The notes: generated from the letters alone by a model not told the origin. A stretch of DNA of 64,000 nt from Alteromonas gilva (GCF_028595265.1 NZ_JAQQXP010000001.1:2852001-2916000), one strand, 5' to 3'; shown: positions 10,069 to 18,805, numbered from the stretch's first letter. Numbers and translations: made by a program.

Positions 10069-10733
10069 TTCTTAATATTAACTGTGCCAGGCTGTCGGCA
10101 GACAACCTGAATAACTATGACCTTTGCGTGTGCCTCACTGACTTATCCTATCGTGGCTTATTCGTTGTACAGATAAGTAAATTGCGAGATGTTCATACTG
10201 TCAGCTATTACGCTTTTTGAACAAGATAATGTCTAACGCATTAATTGTAATTGACAGCGATGCCTAACAACAGGCTTTTATCGTTTAAATACCTTAAGCC
10301 ACAAACATCAAACTTATTTGTTCTTTTTATCAATTAGCCAAATTACTCCGCAACCTCTTTTGTGTGTTTTTTCTGCAAAAACAAAATGAGACTAAACCAA
10401 CACAATCCACAAAGCCTTGACGCATAAGGACAACATAAAGACTGTACGAAAAGTATCGATTTCAATTGTATGATAATCGCCGCTAACTTGCTGTCCATTC
10501 GTAAATTTGTTGTTAACAGACTTATTTTTTATGTCTTTTAAAGGCAATTAACACACAAGAAATTCGTTGTCTATTATTCTTATTAAAAATTTGACAGACA
10601 ACCTTTAATACGTCCAAATAAAAACCTAAACAGTTGTTTTTTAATGAATTTAAACAAAGCAAATATGACACTTCTATGACACTTTATTGACTGTCCCGGT
10701 TGAATTCCCCCCGGCTTCAAAAACTATCAACAT

Positions 10734-10760
10734 AGTTATCCACAGATTTGGTGGATAACT
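10734..10760. promoter_or_regulatory. Inverted pair of DnaA-box-like sites
   Basis: AGTTATCCAC (10734-10743) and GTGGATAACT (10751-10760) form a perfect 10-bp inverted repeat around a 7-nt centre. The left arm contains the consensus DnaA box TTATCCACA (10736-10744), and the right arm contains TTATCCACC on the minus strand, which is 8 of 9. Binding by DnaA is an inference. No dnaA, dnaN, mnmG or mioC gene is nearby, so an oriC is not suggested. Confidence 0.5.
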
Positions 10761-10863
10761 GTTAAAGAGCCAGTAACCACGCGGCTTTGAACTAAAGAAC
10801 AACATTCACTTTGTAAGTAACGACTAACCTTGTGACGTTATCTGCTAGGTTACAAAATTATTA

Positions 10864-10887
10864 AACACTGTACAAGAAAACAGTGTT
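10864..10887. repeat. Inverted repeat matching the LexA pattern CTGT-N8-ACAG
   Basis: AACACTGT (10864-10871) and ACAGTGTT (10880-10887) are perfect inverted arms around ACAAGAAA. The core fits the gammaproteobacterial SOS-box frame CTGT-N8-ACAG, although the centre is not alternating AT. Followed by a loose T run, it could instead be a weak terminator. No gene with an obvious SOS role starts within 250 bp. uvrB is 2.2 kb away behind the MATE gene. Confidence 0.35.
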
Positions 10888-11117
10888 CAATTGTTTTTTA
10901 ATAGCGTTTGGTTATAGTTCTATGATTTAACATTACTAAAAGTTGAACCTAATTTTGCCTGTACAAAGTTCAATTTATTAAACCATTTGTAATCAATTAA
11001 TTAGCCCATTCACAAAGGATTAAAGCCTAAAAAACACTCGTTTCGTCCATTAATTGTACCGAAACCCTTCTAAAAAATATTTTTTAACTATTCGAGTGAA
11101 AAAATTGACGAAGTTAG

Positions 11118-11146
11118 TTGACACAGCAACAGATGCTCATTAATAT
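11118..11146 (+). promoter_or_regulatory. Sigma-70 promoter of the tRNA-Asn pair
   Basis: A perfect -35 TTGACA (11118-11123), a 17-nt spacer, and a -10 TAATAT (11141-11146), which is 5 of 6. The bases after the -10 (TCGCCACC) are GC-rich, like the discriminator of stringently controlled stable-RNA promoters. Upstream A/T tracts could serve as an UP element. The first tRNA begins 21 nt after the -10 box. Confidence 0.85.
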
Positions 11147-11167
11147 TCGCCACCGTTGAAATACAGG

Positions 11168-11244
11168 TCCCCCTTAGCTCAGTTGGTTAGAGCGACGGAC
11201 TGTTAATCCGCAGGTCCCCCGTTCGAGTCGGGGAGGGGGAGCCA
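11168..11244 (+). tRNA. tRNA-Asn (anticodon GTT)
   Basis: A 77-nt gene with encoded CCA. The acceptor stem TCCCCCT/AGGGGGA, D arm, anticodon loop CTGTTAA with anticodon GTT and T arm (TTCGAGT loop) all fold normally. It is the first of two identical copies separated by 24 nt and is driven by the promoter at 11118-11146. Confidence 0.97.
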
Positions 11245-11268
11245 ACATTTCAACAGCAATATTAGTGT

Positions 11269-11345
11269 TCCCCCTTAGCTCAGTTGGTTAGAGCGACGGA
11301 CTGTTAATCCGCAGGTCCCCCGTTCGAGTCGGGGAGGGGGAGCCA
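11269..11345 (+). tRNA. tRNA-Asn (anticodon GTT), second copy
   Basis: Identical over its 77 nt to the copy at 11168-11244, which indicates tandem duplication or ongoing gene conversion. A GAGCCA/TGGCTC hairpin that includes the CCA end lies at its 3' side but lacks a T run, so termination may occur further downstream. Confidence 0.97.
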
Positions 11346-11498
11346 CTTTATTGGCTCACACTTACCACCTCAAAATAGTTCACACACTTTTTTAGTATTT
11401 TTTCAGTAATATCACTCGTTTATCACTATTGTGTTTCGAATATACGAAGGCATCATGTATTATGCGTAGCCTTTTGTTATTTTCGATGGTGACAGCTG

Positions 11499-12587
11499 AT
11501 GTTGTTAAAATCCGTATTCCTGATAGCAGTACTTATAACCACTTCTTTTTCGACTTTTGCCAACAGTGATGTCAACGCGCTTGCCAACCGTGTCACGGAT
11601 CGCAGCATGATTATTTTAAACGAGGTGATCACGCAGATTGGCGCCCGCCCTGCCGGCAGTCAGCAAGAAAAAAACACCGTAAAGTTGGTCGCCGATATCT
11701 GGCAGCAGGCCAATTTAACCCGCGTTCAGCGACAATCGTTTAATGTAGAAATCAAAGGTCAGGTTATTAATAGCCAGAATATTTGGGTTACCCTGCCCGG
11801 GGATTCAGCTAAACATATCGTCATCGGCGCTCATTACGACTCCACCGGCGTAAAAGCAGGTTCACAGGGTGCTACCGACAATGGTGTGGCAATGGCCTTG
11901 GTTACCGCTTTAGCCGAACAACTATCCGCATACCAACTCAATGCAACCGTCACTTTTGTGCTATTTGGTGCCGAGGAAGTGGGCTTACAGGGCGCCAAAG
12001 CTTTTGTTAACCAGATGGTGAAGTCAGGGCAAGTGCCCGAGCCGGATAGCATGATTAATTTAGACACCATTGCCGGCGGCGATAAGCTGTATATCCACAG
12101 TCCGACGCAGACCCCCTACAAGAGTTGTAATAACACCAGCACCTATAATGCATCACCGGCAGTGCGCGGTGAGCTGCTATTGCTCGCAAAAAATAAGCAA
12201 TTGGCGTTTAATTTACATCCGAGTTTTCCGGGCTATCCCGAGGGCGAAACCGCCGGCTGGTCTGATCATGCGCCATTCGCCTGTGCAGGTATTCCCATTG
12301 CTTATATTGAGGCCACCAACTTTGCGATTAATGGCCGCGACGGTTTCGATGGCTATTCACAGAGTTTGCATCCCGGGTTATGGGATTGCCTGGATACCTC
12401 ATTGCAAACCGCTTGTGACCGGGACACGGAAGAGCGCTGGGGCCGTATTTGGCATACTGGCCAGGACAGGCTCGACACCCTTGAAACCTTGCACCCTGGT
12501 CGCTTGCGGGCACAACTATCAGACGTAAGTGAGTTACTGGTTGATTACCTGATCGGCGACGTGCTGACGCCTCGTCATGGGCGGTGA
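11499..12587 (+). CDS. Exported M28-family metallopeptidase
   Basis: Predicted zinc aminopeptidase of 362 aa with an N-terminal signal peptide (hydrophobic residues 5-20, cleavage near TFA-NS). M28 metal ligands are visible: H112 and D114 in AHYDS, D127 in ATDNG, the catalytic and ligand pair E159-E160 in GAEEVG, and an HAPF histidine in the C-terminal third. It probably acts in the periplasm or outside the cell on peptide N termini. Two Cys pairs in the C-terminal half may form disulfides. It is monocistronic between the tRNA genes and the rsx promoter. The substrate is unknown. Confidence 0.88.
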   Translation: MLLKSVFLIAVLITTSFSTFANSDVNALANRVTDRSMIILNEVITQIGARPAGSQQEKNTVKLVADIWQQANLTRVQRQSFNVEIKGQVINSQNIWVTLPGDSAKHIVIGAHYDSTGVKAGSQGATDNGVAMALVTALAEQLSAYQLNATVTFVLFGAEEVGLQGAKAFVNQMVKSGQVPEPDSMINLDTIAGGDKLYIHSPTQTPYKSCNNTSTYNASPAVRGELLLLAKNKQLAFNLHPSFPGYPEGETAGWSDHAPFACAGIPIAYIEATNFAINGRDGFDGYSQSLHPGLWDCLDTSLQTACDRDTEERWGRIWHTGQDRLDTLETLHPGRLRAQLSDVSELLVDYLIGDVLTPRHGR

Positions 12588-12698
12588 TCTTTTCGCGGCG
12601 GTTAGCCATACAACAGTGAGCGGTTAATGTATAACCAATCAATCAGTTAGCATGGCCTGGCTGTGCTCAAATGTTGACGCAAACAACGTCGAACAACA

Positions 12699-12728
12699 TT
12701 GTTAATCTGCGTAAAAATATTAGATAAT
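12699..12728 (+). promoter_or_regulatory. Candidate promoter of the rsx operon
   Basis: TTGTTA (12699-12704), an 18-nt spacer, and GATAAT (12723-12728), located 81 nt before the rsxA start in an otherwise gene-free 222-nt spacer. It is a pattern-based call. Confidence 0.5.
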
Positions 12729-12809
12729 ACACATGCATGTAGTATGACAACTTCAACAAGCCAGCTTACAACGCTTTACTTTAACGACACAGTGGCCAAA
12801 CAATAACCC

Positions 12810-13391
12810 ATGACTGAATTTTTATTGCTGCTCATCAGCACCGTACTGGTTAACAACTTTGTACTGGTTAAGTTTCTTGGATTATGCCCGTTTATGGGGG
12901 TGTCCGGTAAACTTGAAACAGCCATCGGCATGTCTATGGCCACTACCTTTGTGCTTACGCTGGCTTCGGTGTGTAGCTATTTAGTTGAAACTTACCTGTT
13001 ACAACCTCTGGGCATTGGTTTTTTAAGAACCCTGAGTTTTATTTTAGTGATTGCGGTGGTGGTTCAGTTTACCGAAATGGTGGTGCATAAAACCAGCCCG
13101 ACGCTGTACCGGTTACTGGGGATATTTTTGCCGCTGATCACTACCAATTGTGCTGTGCTGGGTGTCGCATTATTAAACCTCACCGAGCAGCATAATCTGA
13201 TAGAAAGTATTATTTACGGCTTTGGTGCCGCCATGGGCTTCTCACTGGCCATGATTTTATTTGCAGCAATGCGCGAGCGCCTTGCCGCAGCCGATGTACC
13301 CGGCCCCTTTAAAGGAGCATCGATTGCTATGATTACAGCCGGCCTTATGTCACTGGCATTTATGGGTTTTAGCGGACTGGTTACGTCTTAA
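12810..13391 (+). CDS. rsxA: Rsx/Rnf electron transport complex subunit A
   Basis: Integral inner-membrane subunit (193 aa, about six hydrophobic segments) of the Rnf/Rsx ion-translocating ferredoxin:NAD oxidoreductase. In E. coli this complex keeps SoxR reduced. The start MTEFLLLLISTVLVNNFVLV and the conserved KFLGLCPFMG and LPLITTNCAVLG motifs are diagnostic. The two motif cysteines are those that hold the intramembrane iron centre in RnfA/RnfE. It is the first gene of rsxABCDGE-nth, and its stop overlaps the rsxB start by one base. Confidence 0.97.
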   Translation: MTEFLLLLISTVLVNNFVLVKFLGLCPFMGVSGKLETAIGMSMATTFVLTLASVCSYLVETYLLQPLGIGFLRTLSFILVIAVVVQFTEMVVHKTSPTLYRLLGIFLPLITTNCAVLGVALLNLTEQHNLIESIIYGFGAAMGFSLAMILFAAMRERLAAADVPGPFKGASIAMITAGLMSLAFMGFSGLVTS

Positions 13392-13957
13392 TGTTAGTCT
13401 CTTCGTTAGTCGCACTTGGATTACTTGCGCTGGCCTTCGGACTGGCGTTGGGGTATGCCGCTATTCGCTTTAAGGTGGAATCTGATCCACTGGTAGAGCA
13501 GATTGATGAAATTTTACCGCAAACCCAGTGTGGACAATGCGGTTACCCGGGGTGTCGCCCTTATGCTGAAGCCATCGCCAATGGCGATGAAATCAACAAG
13601 TGTCCGCCCGGTGGCGAGAGCACCATAAAAGAATTAGCCAACCTTATGGGCGTTGAAGCTAAACCCCTCGACGCAGCTCACGGCGTTGATGACGCAGCAA
13701 AAGTTGCCTATATCCGCGAGGACGAGTGTATTGGTTGCACAAAGTGCATTCAGGCCTGTCCGGTCGATGCCATCGTCGGTGCCGCCAAACAGATGCACAC
13801 GGTTATCACTGACGCCTGCACGGGTTGCGATTTGTGTGTCGAGCCCTGCCCGGTAGATTGTATAGATATGGTTACCTTAAGCCCTACCACCGCGTCCTGG
13901 CAGTGGGACTTTGAACAAACACCGCGTGGTGATATACCCGTTAAAGTGGTGTCCTGA
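13391..13957 (+). CDS. rsxB: Rsx/Rnf complex iron-sulfur subunit B
   Basis: Ferredoxin-like electron-entry subunit, 188 aa. One N-terminal transmembrane helix is followed by a 4Fe-4S domain with CGQCGYPGC and a later KCPPGG cysteine. Two 4Fe-4S ferredoxin motifs follow, CIGCTKCIQACP and CTGCDLCVEPCP. Start and stop codons are tightly packed with rsxA (1-nt overlap) and rsxC (1-nt gap), which suggests translational coupling. Confidence 0.97.
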   Translation: MLVSSLVALGLLALAFGLALGYAAIRFKVESDPLVEQIDEILPQTQCGQCGYPGCRPYAEAIANGDEINKCPPGGESTIKELANLMGVEAKPLDAAHGVDDAAKVAYIREDECIGCTKCIQACPVDAIVGAAKQMHTVITDACTGCDLCVEPCPVDCIDMVTLSPTTASWQWDFEQTPRGDIPVKVVS

Positions 13958-13958
13958 T

Positions 13959-16361
13959 ATGCAGAATGAATTTTCACAGATACTCGATCGCATCGATCAA
14001 CAGAAATTCTGGACCTTCCCCGGCGGGGTAAATCCTGATTACCGTAAACAGTTATCAAATCAAACAGAAATAACCAGCCTGCCGTTGCCACCCAAACTGG
14101 TGATCCCGGTGCGCCAGCATATTGGAACCGCAGGAAGTTGTTTGGTCAGCGTCGGTGACGCCGTATTAAAGGGTCAGCCGCTTACCAGCAGCCCTAACCC
14201 ATTTTCGGTACCCATTCATGCCCCTACTTCCGGCACCGTCACCGCCATCGAAGATTGTACTACCGCTCATCCCAGCGGTTTGCCCGAACTCTGCGTGATC
14301 ATTGAGCCGGATGGCCTGGACACCTGGACTGCGCTGCAACCGCTGCACGATTATCAGCAACTAGACAAGAAAGTGTTGCTTAATGCCATTTGTGACGCAG
14401 GCATTGCAGGCATGGGCGGCGCCGGATTTCCGACGCATATAAAGTCTACTGCCCGCAAGCCCGTTGAGTTTTTGATCATTAACGGGGTGGAATGCGAACC
14501 CTATATTACGGCCGATGATCGCCTGATGCGCGAACATGCCTGGCAAATTCGTCAGGGCGTCGACATTTTGCATCACCTTATTGCGCCCAAAGTGATCGTT
14601 ATCGCAATTGAAGATAACAAACCCCAGGCGTTTAAGGCGATGCAAAAAGTGTGCGCCGATAATGCCCATATCCGGGTTGTACAGATCCCAACCAAATATC
14701 CGGCGGGCGGGGAAAAACAGCTTATTCAGGTGCTGACAGGTCGTGAAGTACCGCGCACCGGCTTACCAGCTGATGTCGGTGTGATGATGTTTAATGTGGG
14801 TACCTGCTATGCCATTGCTGACGCGGTGCTATACGGCAAGCCATTAATTCAGCGCGTGGTTACCCTTACCGGTGAAGCGCTGCAAAAACCCCAGAATGTG
14901 TGGGCGCTGATTGGCACGCCCATACAGCAGTTACTCAATCATGCCCATTACCAGATAAAACGACAGAAAACGCCCACCGTCATTATGGGCGGCCCCATGA
15001 TGGGCTTTACGCTGCCGTCAGTTGACGTGCCAGTGGTAAAAATTACCAACTGCATATTGGTGCCGGCCAAAAAAGAACTGAACATGAGTCAACGAGAGCT
15101 CGCCTGTATTCGCTGCAGCGCCTGTGCAGATGTTTGTCCGGCGAGCTTACTGCCCCAACAGATGTATTGGCACAGTAAAGCCGGCGAGCTCGACAAAGCC
15201 GAAGACTATAATCTGTTTGATTGTATCGAATGCGGTGCCTGCGCTTTTGTTTGCCCCAGTGAAATTCCGCTGGTGCATTATTACCGCAAAGCCAAATCAC
15301 AAATTCGTATTCAACGCGACGAGAAAGACAAAGCAGAGAAATCACGGCAACGATTTGAAGCCCGCAAAGCCAGACTCGAAAAAGAAAAACAAGAACGCGA
15401 GGCTAAACACCAAAAGGCAGCGGCGGCGCGTAAACAGGTCAAACAAACCAGTGACGATGATAGCAACTCAGCAAAAGACAAAGTAGCGGCAGCACTGGCT
15501 CGTGCCAAAGCCAAAAAAGCCAGCCAATCAGACATTACTGCGTCAACACCTGAAGATCCAGCAACAACGTCACCGGCAGATAACGTGGAGCCGGCTGATA
15601 ACAAGGCTAAAGTTGCGGCGGCGGTAGCCCGCGCAAAAGCTAAACGCGCCCGGCAAACCGAAGACAACGACGGCTCAGCAGACAAAGACACTGAGACTGA
15701 GAATAAAGCGACCACCAGCGCCGATACCGAGCGCCAGGCAAAGGTCGCAGCAGCGGTAGCCAGAGCAAAAGCCAAAAAAGCAGCGGCCCAACAAAGCAAC
15801 GATACGGCGCAGTCTGACACGACCCGGGCACAGCCTGAGGATAGCCGGGCTAACGTGCCACAGGCAACTGACAACGCGCCCACCGAGGACTCGCCGGAAG
15901 CGCAGCGCAAAGCAAAAATTGCTGCGGCTGTGGCCCGTGCCAAGGCGAAGAAAGCCGGCACACATAGCAACACAGAAACCGAACATACTGATACCAAGCC
16001 AGAAAGCGCAGACGCAGACATCGACACGTCATCGCAGTCTAACAGCAAAGTCACTATTGATGATTCGCCTGAAGCGCGGCGCAAAGCAAAAATTGCGGCG
16101 GCCGTGGCGCGCGCCAAGGCTAAAAAAGCGGCGACACAACAAGCCAGCCCAGACGACGCGCCAACGCCAGGTAACAACACACCTGAGGATACGCCGGAGG
16201 CACAGCCTGCCGAAACAAACAATGATGGCGACGCTGCAACAACGGATACTTCACCAGCGGCACAGCGCAGCGCCAAAATTGCCGCAGCCGTTGCCCGTGC
16301 CAAAGCAAAAAAAGCGCAGCGTGAAAACCAAGGTAATGACGAAGGTAATACAGACGCATGA
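13959..16361 (+). CDS. rsxC: Rsx/Rnf complex NADH-binding subunit C with repetitive C terminus
   Basis: Peripheral subunit that binds NADH and FMN, with two 4Fe-4S clusters. I start it at the ATG at 13959 (800 aa), one base after the rsxB stop. The upstream in-frame ATG lies inside rsxB and is rejected. The N-terminal half has the glycine-rich GMGGAGFPTH motif and VECEPYITADDRL, typical of RnfC/Nqo1-like proteins. Ferredoxin motifs CIRCSACADVCP and CIECGACAFVCP lie near residues 382 and 421. From about residue 450 the chain becomes Lys/Ala/Glu-rich, with six copies of a KIAAAVARAKAKK unit. Such tails occur in some gammaproteobacterial RsxC, but six copies makes this a long one. Confidence 0.96.
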   Translation: MQNEFSQILDRIDQQKFWTFPGGVNPDYRKQLSNQTEITSLPLPPKLVIPVRQHIGTAGSCLVSVGDAVLKGQPLTSSPNPFSVPIHAPTSGTVTAIEDCTTAHPSGLPELCVIIEPDGLDTWTALQPLHDYQQLDKKVLLNAICDAGIAGMGGAGFPTHIKSTARKPVEFLIINGVECEPYITADDRLMREHAWQIRQGVDILHHLIAPKVIVIAIEDNKPQAFKAMQKVCADNAHIRVVQIPTKYPAGGEKQLIQVLTGREVPRTGLPADVGVMMFNVGTCYAIADAVLYGKPLIQRVVTLTGEALQKPQNVWALIGTPIQQLLNHAHYQIKRQKTPTVIMGGPMMGFTLPSVDVPVVKITNCILVPAKKELNMSQRELACIRCSACADVCPASLLPQQMYWHSKAGELDKAEDYNLFDCIECGACAFVCPSEIPLVHYYRKAKSQIRIQRDEKDKAEKSRQRFEARKARLEKEKQEREAKHQKAAAARKQVKQTSDDDSNSAKDKVAAALARAKAKKASQSDITASTPEDPATTSPADNVEPADNKAKVAAAVARAKAKRARQTEDNDGSADKDTETENKATTSADTERQAKVAAAVARAKAKKAAAQQSNDTAQSDTTRAQPEDSRANVPQATDNAPTEDSPEAQRKAKIAAAVARAKAKKAGTHSNTETEHTDTKPESADADIDTSSQSNSKVTIDDSPEARRKAKIAAAVARAKAKKAATQQASPDDAPTPGNNTPEDTPEAQPAETNNDGDAATTDTSPAAQRSAKIAAAVARAKAKKAQRENQGNDEGNTDA
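15478..16320 (+). repeat. Six imperfect coding repeats in the rsxC tail
   Basis: About 40-nt units encoding K(V/I)AAA(V/L)ARAKAK(K/R) begin near 15481, 15607, 15737, 15909, 16084 and 16273. Linkers of about 85-150 nt, rich in Asp, Thr, Ser and Pro codons, separate them. The protein units are nearly identical but the codons differ, so this is an old, selected protein repeat, not a recent DNA expansion. It forces long spurious open frames on the opposite strand. Confidence 0.85.
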
Positions 16362-17458
16362 AATTAGCCGTATCGAGTTCACCCCATCAGCACGTCAGGC
16401 GCACCACCGATCAAGTAATGCGTCTGGTGCTTTACGCTATGATCCCGGGTGTGCTTGCGCAAGTCTGGTTTTTTGGCTGGGGCGTGTTCTGGCAAATGCT
16501 TATTGCTCTGGCAACAGCGCTGGTAACTGAGGCCGCCATTGTTGCCTTGCGAAAACGCGAGATAGGTCAGGCACTGGGAGACTACAGTGCTGTTGTTACA
16601 GCGCTGTTACTGGCAGTCAGCTTACCGCCGCTATTACCCTGGTGGATGACCGTTGTAGGGACGTTTTTCGCCATTGCCATTGTTAAACAGTTATACGGTG
16701 GTTTGGGTTATAACCTGTTTAACCCTGCCATGGCAGCCTACGTCATGTTGTTAATCTCCTTTCCCGCGGCTATGAGTAGCTGGTTACCCCCGGCTGACTT
16801 AGCCAGGCACACCATTGGTATCTTTGATGCTTTGCAGCTTATTGTGGGAGGTTTTGACAGTGCCGGCTATAACACTCTGCAGTTGCGTGCCGGTATCGAC
16901 GGCGTGACCATGGCCACGCCGCTGGATTATGTAAAAACACAAATTGGCCAGGGCTACACTTATACCGAGGCCTTAAGCCATTCACTGTTTAACGATACGC
17001 TATGGTCATCGGCCAGTGCGGGCTGGACCTGGGTTGCTTTGCTTTACGCAGCAGGTGGCCTGGCGCTCATTCAACTGAGAGTTATTAGCTGGCATATTCC
17101 GTTGTCTTTGCTGGCTGGCGTTGCGGTGACAGCGACCCTGTTAACCCTGCTCGATGGTGACTTATACGGCTCGGCACTGTTCCATTGGAGCAACGGTGCC
17201 ATTATGTTCGGCGCGTTTTTTATTGCCACCGATCCGGTGTCAGCGTCGACCACGCCCAGAGGCCGGCTCATATTTGGCGCGGCGATCGGCTTTTGGACCG
17301 TCATTATCCGAACCTTTGGTGGTTACCCTGATGCTATTGCATTTAGCGTTATCATTATGAATATGGCGGTACCATTGATTGATTACTACACCCAGCCAAC
17401 AGTATACGGGCAACACCGTGGGCCTAAGAAGAAGGCCAATCAACAGGGAGAGTCGTAA
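16358..17458 (+). CDS. rsxD: Rsx/Rnf complex subunit D
   Basis: Integral membrane subunit of 366 aa with about nine to ten hydrophobic segments. It has the SPHQHVRRTTDQVM N terminus and GGLGYNLFNPAMAAYVML motif of RnfD/NqrB proteins. The GVTMATPL motif near residue 185 contains the Thr expected to carry covalent FMN. Its ATG overlaps the rsxC stop by four bases (ATGA), and its stop overlaps the rsxG start by one base. Confidence 0.96.
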   Translation: MKLAVSSSPHQHVRRTTDQVMRLVLYAMIPGVLAQVWFFGWGVFWQMLIALATALVTEAAIVALRKREIGQALGDYSAVVTALLLAVSLPPLLPWWMTVVGTFFAIAIVKQLYGGLGYNLFNPAMAAYVMLLISFPAAMSSWLPPADLARHTIGIFDALQLIVGGFDSAGYNTLQLRAGIDGVTMATPLDYVKTQIGQGYTYTEALSHSLFNDTLWSSASAGWTWVALLYAAGGLALIQLRVISWHIPLSLLAGVAVTATLLTLLDGDLYGSALFHWSNGAIMFGAFFIATDPVSASTTPRGRLIFGAAIGFWTVIIRTFGGYPDAIAFSVIIMNMAVPLIDYYTQPTVYGQHRGPKKKANQQGES

Positions 17459-18108
17459 TGCCCTTATCAAGCATCGGTAAAAATGGCCTGATACTCGCCG
17501 CTTTTGCGGTTGTGACAACGGGGTTAATCGCCCTGACCTATGATGGCACCAAGCACAAAATTGATGCCCAACGGGCGGCTAAAAAGCTTTCAACGTTAAA
17601 TCAGGTTATTCCGCCAGATTATTACAATAACCGCCTGTTTATGGACTGTATTGAAGTTAATGCCAGCGCACTGGGGCGTGAGTCCAAGTCCGTTTACCGC
17701 GCTCGACAGGATGGTTCTGATAAAGCTTTAGCCGTTGAGTTTACTGCGCCGGATGGCTACAGCGGTAACATTGATCTCATCCTTGGGGTATCATCCGATG
17801 GCGAAGTACTGGGCGTACGCGTATTAGAACATGCTGAAACCCCCGGACTGGGTGATAAAATTGAAATGAGCGTAAGCGACTGGATGCTATCTTTTAATGG
17901 CAAATCTTACTCACAAGAGAACGCTAAACGCTGGCGGGTAAAAAAAGACGGTGGTCAGTTTGATCAGTTTACCGGCGCCACCATTACCCCCCGCGCGGTG
18001 GTCAGCAGTGTTGCCCGGGCGCTGGCGTACATCAACGATAACCAGTCTGCGCTGTTTAACCAACCGGCAAACTGTCAGGTATCGGCTGACCGTGAACAAC
18101 AAGGGTAA
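17458..18108 (+). CDS. rsxG: Rsx/Rnf complex subunit G (FMN-binding)
   Basis: A single N-terminal membrane anchor (about residues 9-27) is followed by a periplasmic FMN-binding domain, 216 aa in total. The flavinylation motif is FTGATITPRAV near residue 175, where the second Thr of GATIT is the expected phosphodiester-linked FMN site. HAETPGLGDKI is also typical. It overlaps rsxD by one base and is followed after 2 nt by rsxE. Confidence 0.95.
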   Translation: MPLSSIGKNGLILAAFAVVTTGLIALTYDGTKHKIDAQRAAKKLSTLNQVIPPDYYNNRLFMDCIEVNASALGRESKSVYRARQDGSDKALAVEFTAPDGYSGNIDLILGVSSDGEVLGVRVLEHAETPGLGDKIEMSVSDWMLSFNGKSYSQENAKRWRVKKDGGQFDQFTGATITPRAVVSSVARALAYINDNQSALFNQPANCQVSADREQQG

Positions 18109-18110
18109 AT

Positions 18111-18800
18111 ATGTATAAACAACTCGTTGTCGATGGACTCTGGAAAAACAACCCGGCGCTGGTGCAGCTTTTAGGCCTGTGCCCGTTGTTAGCGGTGACT
18201 TCAAGTGTGATTAATGGTCTTGGCCTTGGCCTGGCGACAATGTTAGTGTTGATTGGCTCTAACGCTACGGTGTCAGTCATTCGCCACTGGGTAACATCAG
18301 CCATACGGATCCCGGTATTTGTGATGATCATCGCAGCCTTTGTAACCATCATTCAGTTACTAATGAATGCCTACACCTATGAACTGTTTTTAGCCCTGGG
18401 CATTTTTATACCGCTAATCGTCACCAACTGCGCCATTATTGGTCGTGCCGAAGCCTTTGCATCAAAAAATTCACTCCCCAATGCTGCCTTCGACGGCCTC
18501 ATGATGGGCGCAGGCTTTACCTTTATTCTGGTTGCGCTGGGCGGTTTACGCGAAATCCTGGGCAATGGCACCCTGCTTAATGGTGCCGAGCGACTGTTTG
18601 GCGCCGGTGCTGAACAGTGGACAATCACTCTGTTTACTACCGAGCATCCTTTTTTGCTGGCTATACTACCGCCGGGCGCTTTTTTAGGCATGGGCCTGCT
18701 CATTGCGGCAAAGAACATTATTGATAAAAAGCTCGCCGAAAAGGCCGCTAGCAAAGACACTAAAACCGTTGTGCGGGCCCGGGTCACTGCAGAGAGTTAG
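18111..18800 (+). CDS. rsxE: Rsx/Rnf complex subunit E
   Basis: Integral membrane paralogue of RsxA, 229 aa. Its conserved LLGLCPLLAVT and IPLIVTNCAIIGRAEAFA motifs carry the two cysteines shared with RsxA. About six hydrophobic segments are visible. It is the last rsx gene, and nth follows after 5 nt, as in E. coli. Confidence 0.96.
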   Translation: MYKQLVVDGLWKNNPALVQLLGLCPLLAVTSSVINGLGLGLATMLVLIGSNATVSVIRHWVTSAIRIPVFVMIIAAFVTIIQLLMNAYTYELFLALGIFIPLIVTNCAIIGRAEAFASKNSLPNAAFDGLMMGAGFTFILVALGGLREILGNGTLLNGAERLFGAGAEQWTITLFTTEHPFLLAILPPGAFLGMGLLIAAKNIIDKKLAEKAASKDTKTVVRARVTAES

Positions 18801-18805
18801 ATGGA

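Larger units (their letters stand above)
10069..11117. other. AT-rich intergenic region without genes
   Basis: About 1.05 kb without a convincing coding region on either strand, and markedly richer in A+T than the flanking genes. It contains a 10-bp inverted repeat made of two DnaA-box-like sites (10734-10760), an rrn boxA-like motif reading on the minus strand (10760-10770), a LexA-like inverted repeat (10864-10887) and A/T tracts close to the tRNA promoter (about 11070-11090). It must hold the promoter of the MATE-uvrB unit, which I could not place with confidence. Confidence 0.6.

Noticed and set aside
10069..11117. Chromosomal replication origin
   Set aside because: Only one consensus DnaA box plus one 8-of-9 match were seen, and none of the usual origin neighbours (dnaA, dnaN, mnmG, mioC, parAB) is present.
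15311..16303. 330-codon open frame opposite rsxC
   Set aside because: It mirrors the repeated Ala/Lys codons of the rsxC tail. Its product is an Ala/Ser/Leu repeat with no start signal, while the plus strand has intact RsxC and tight operon packing.
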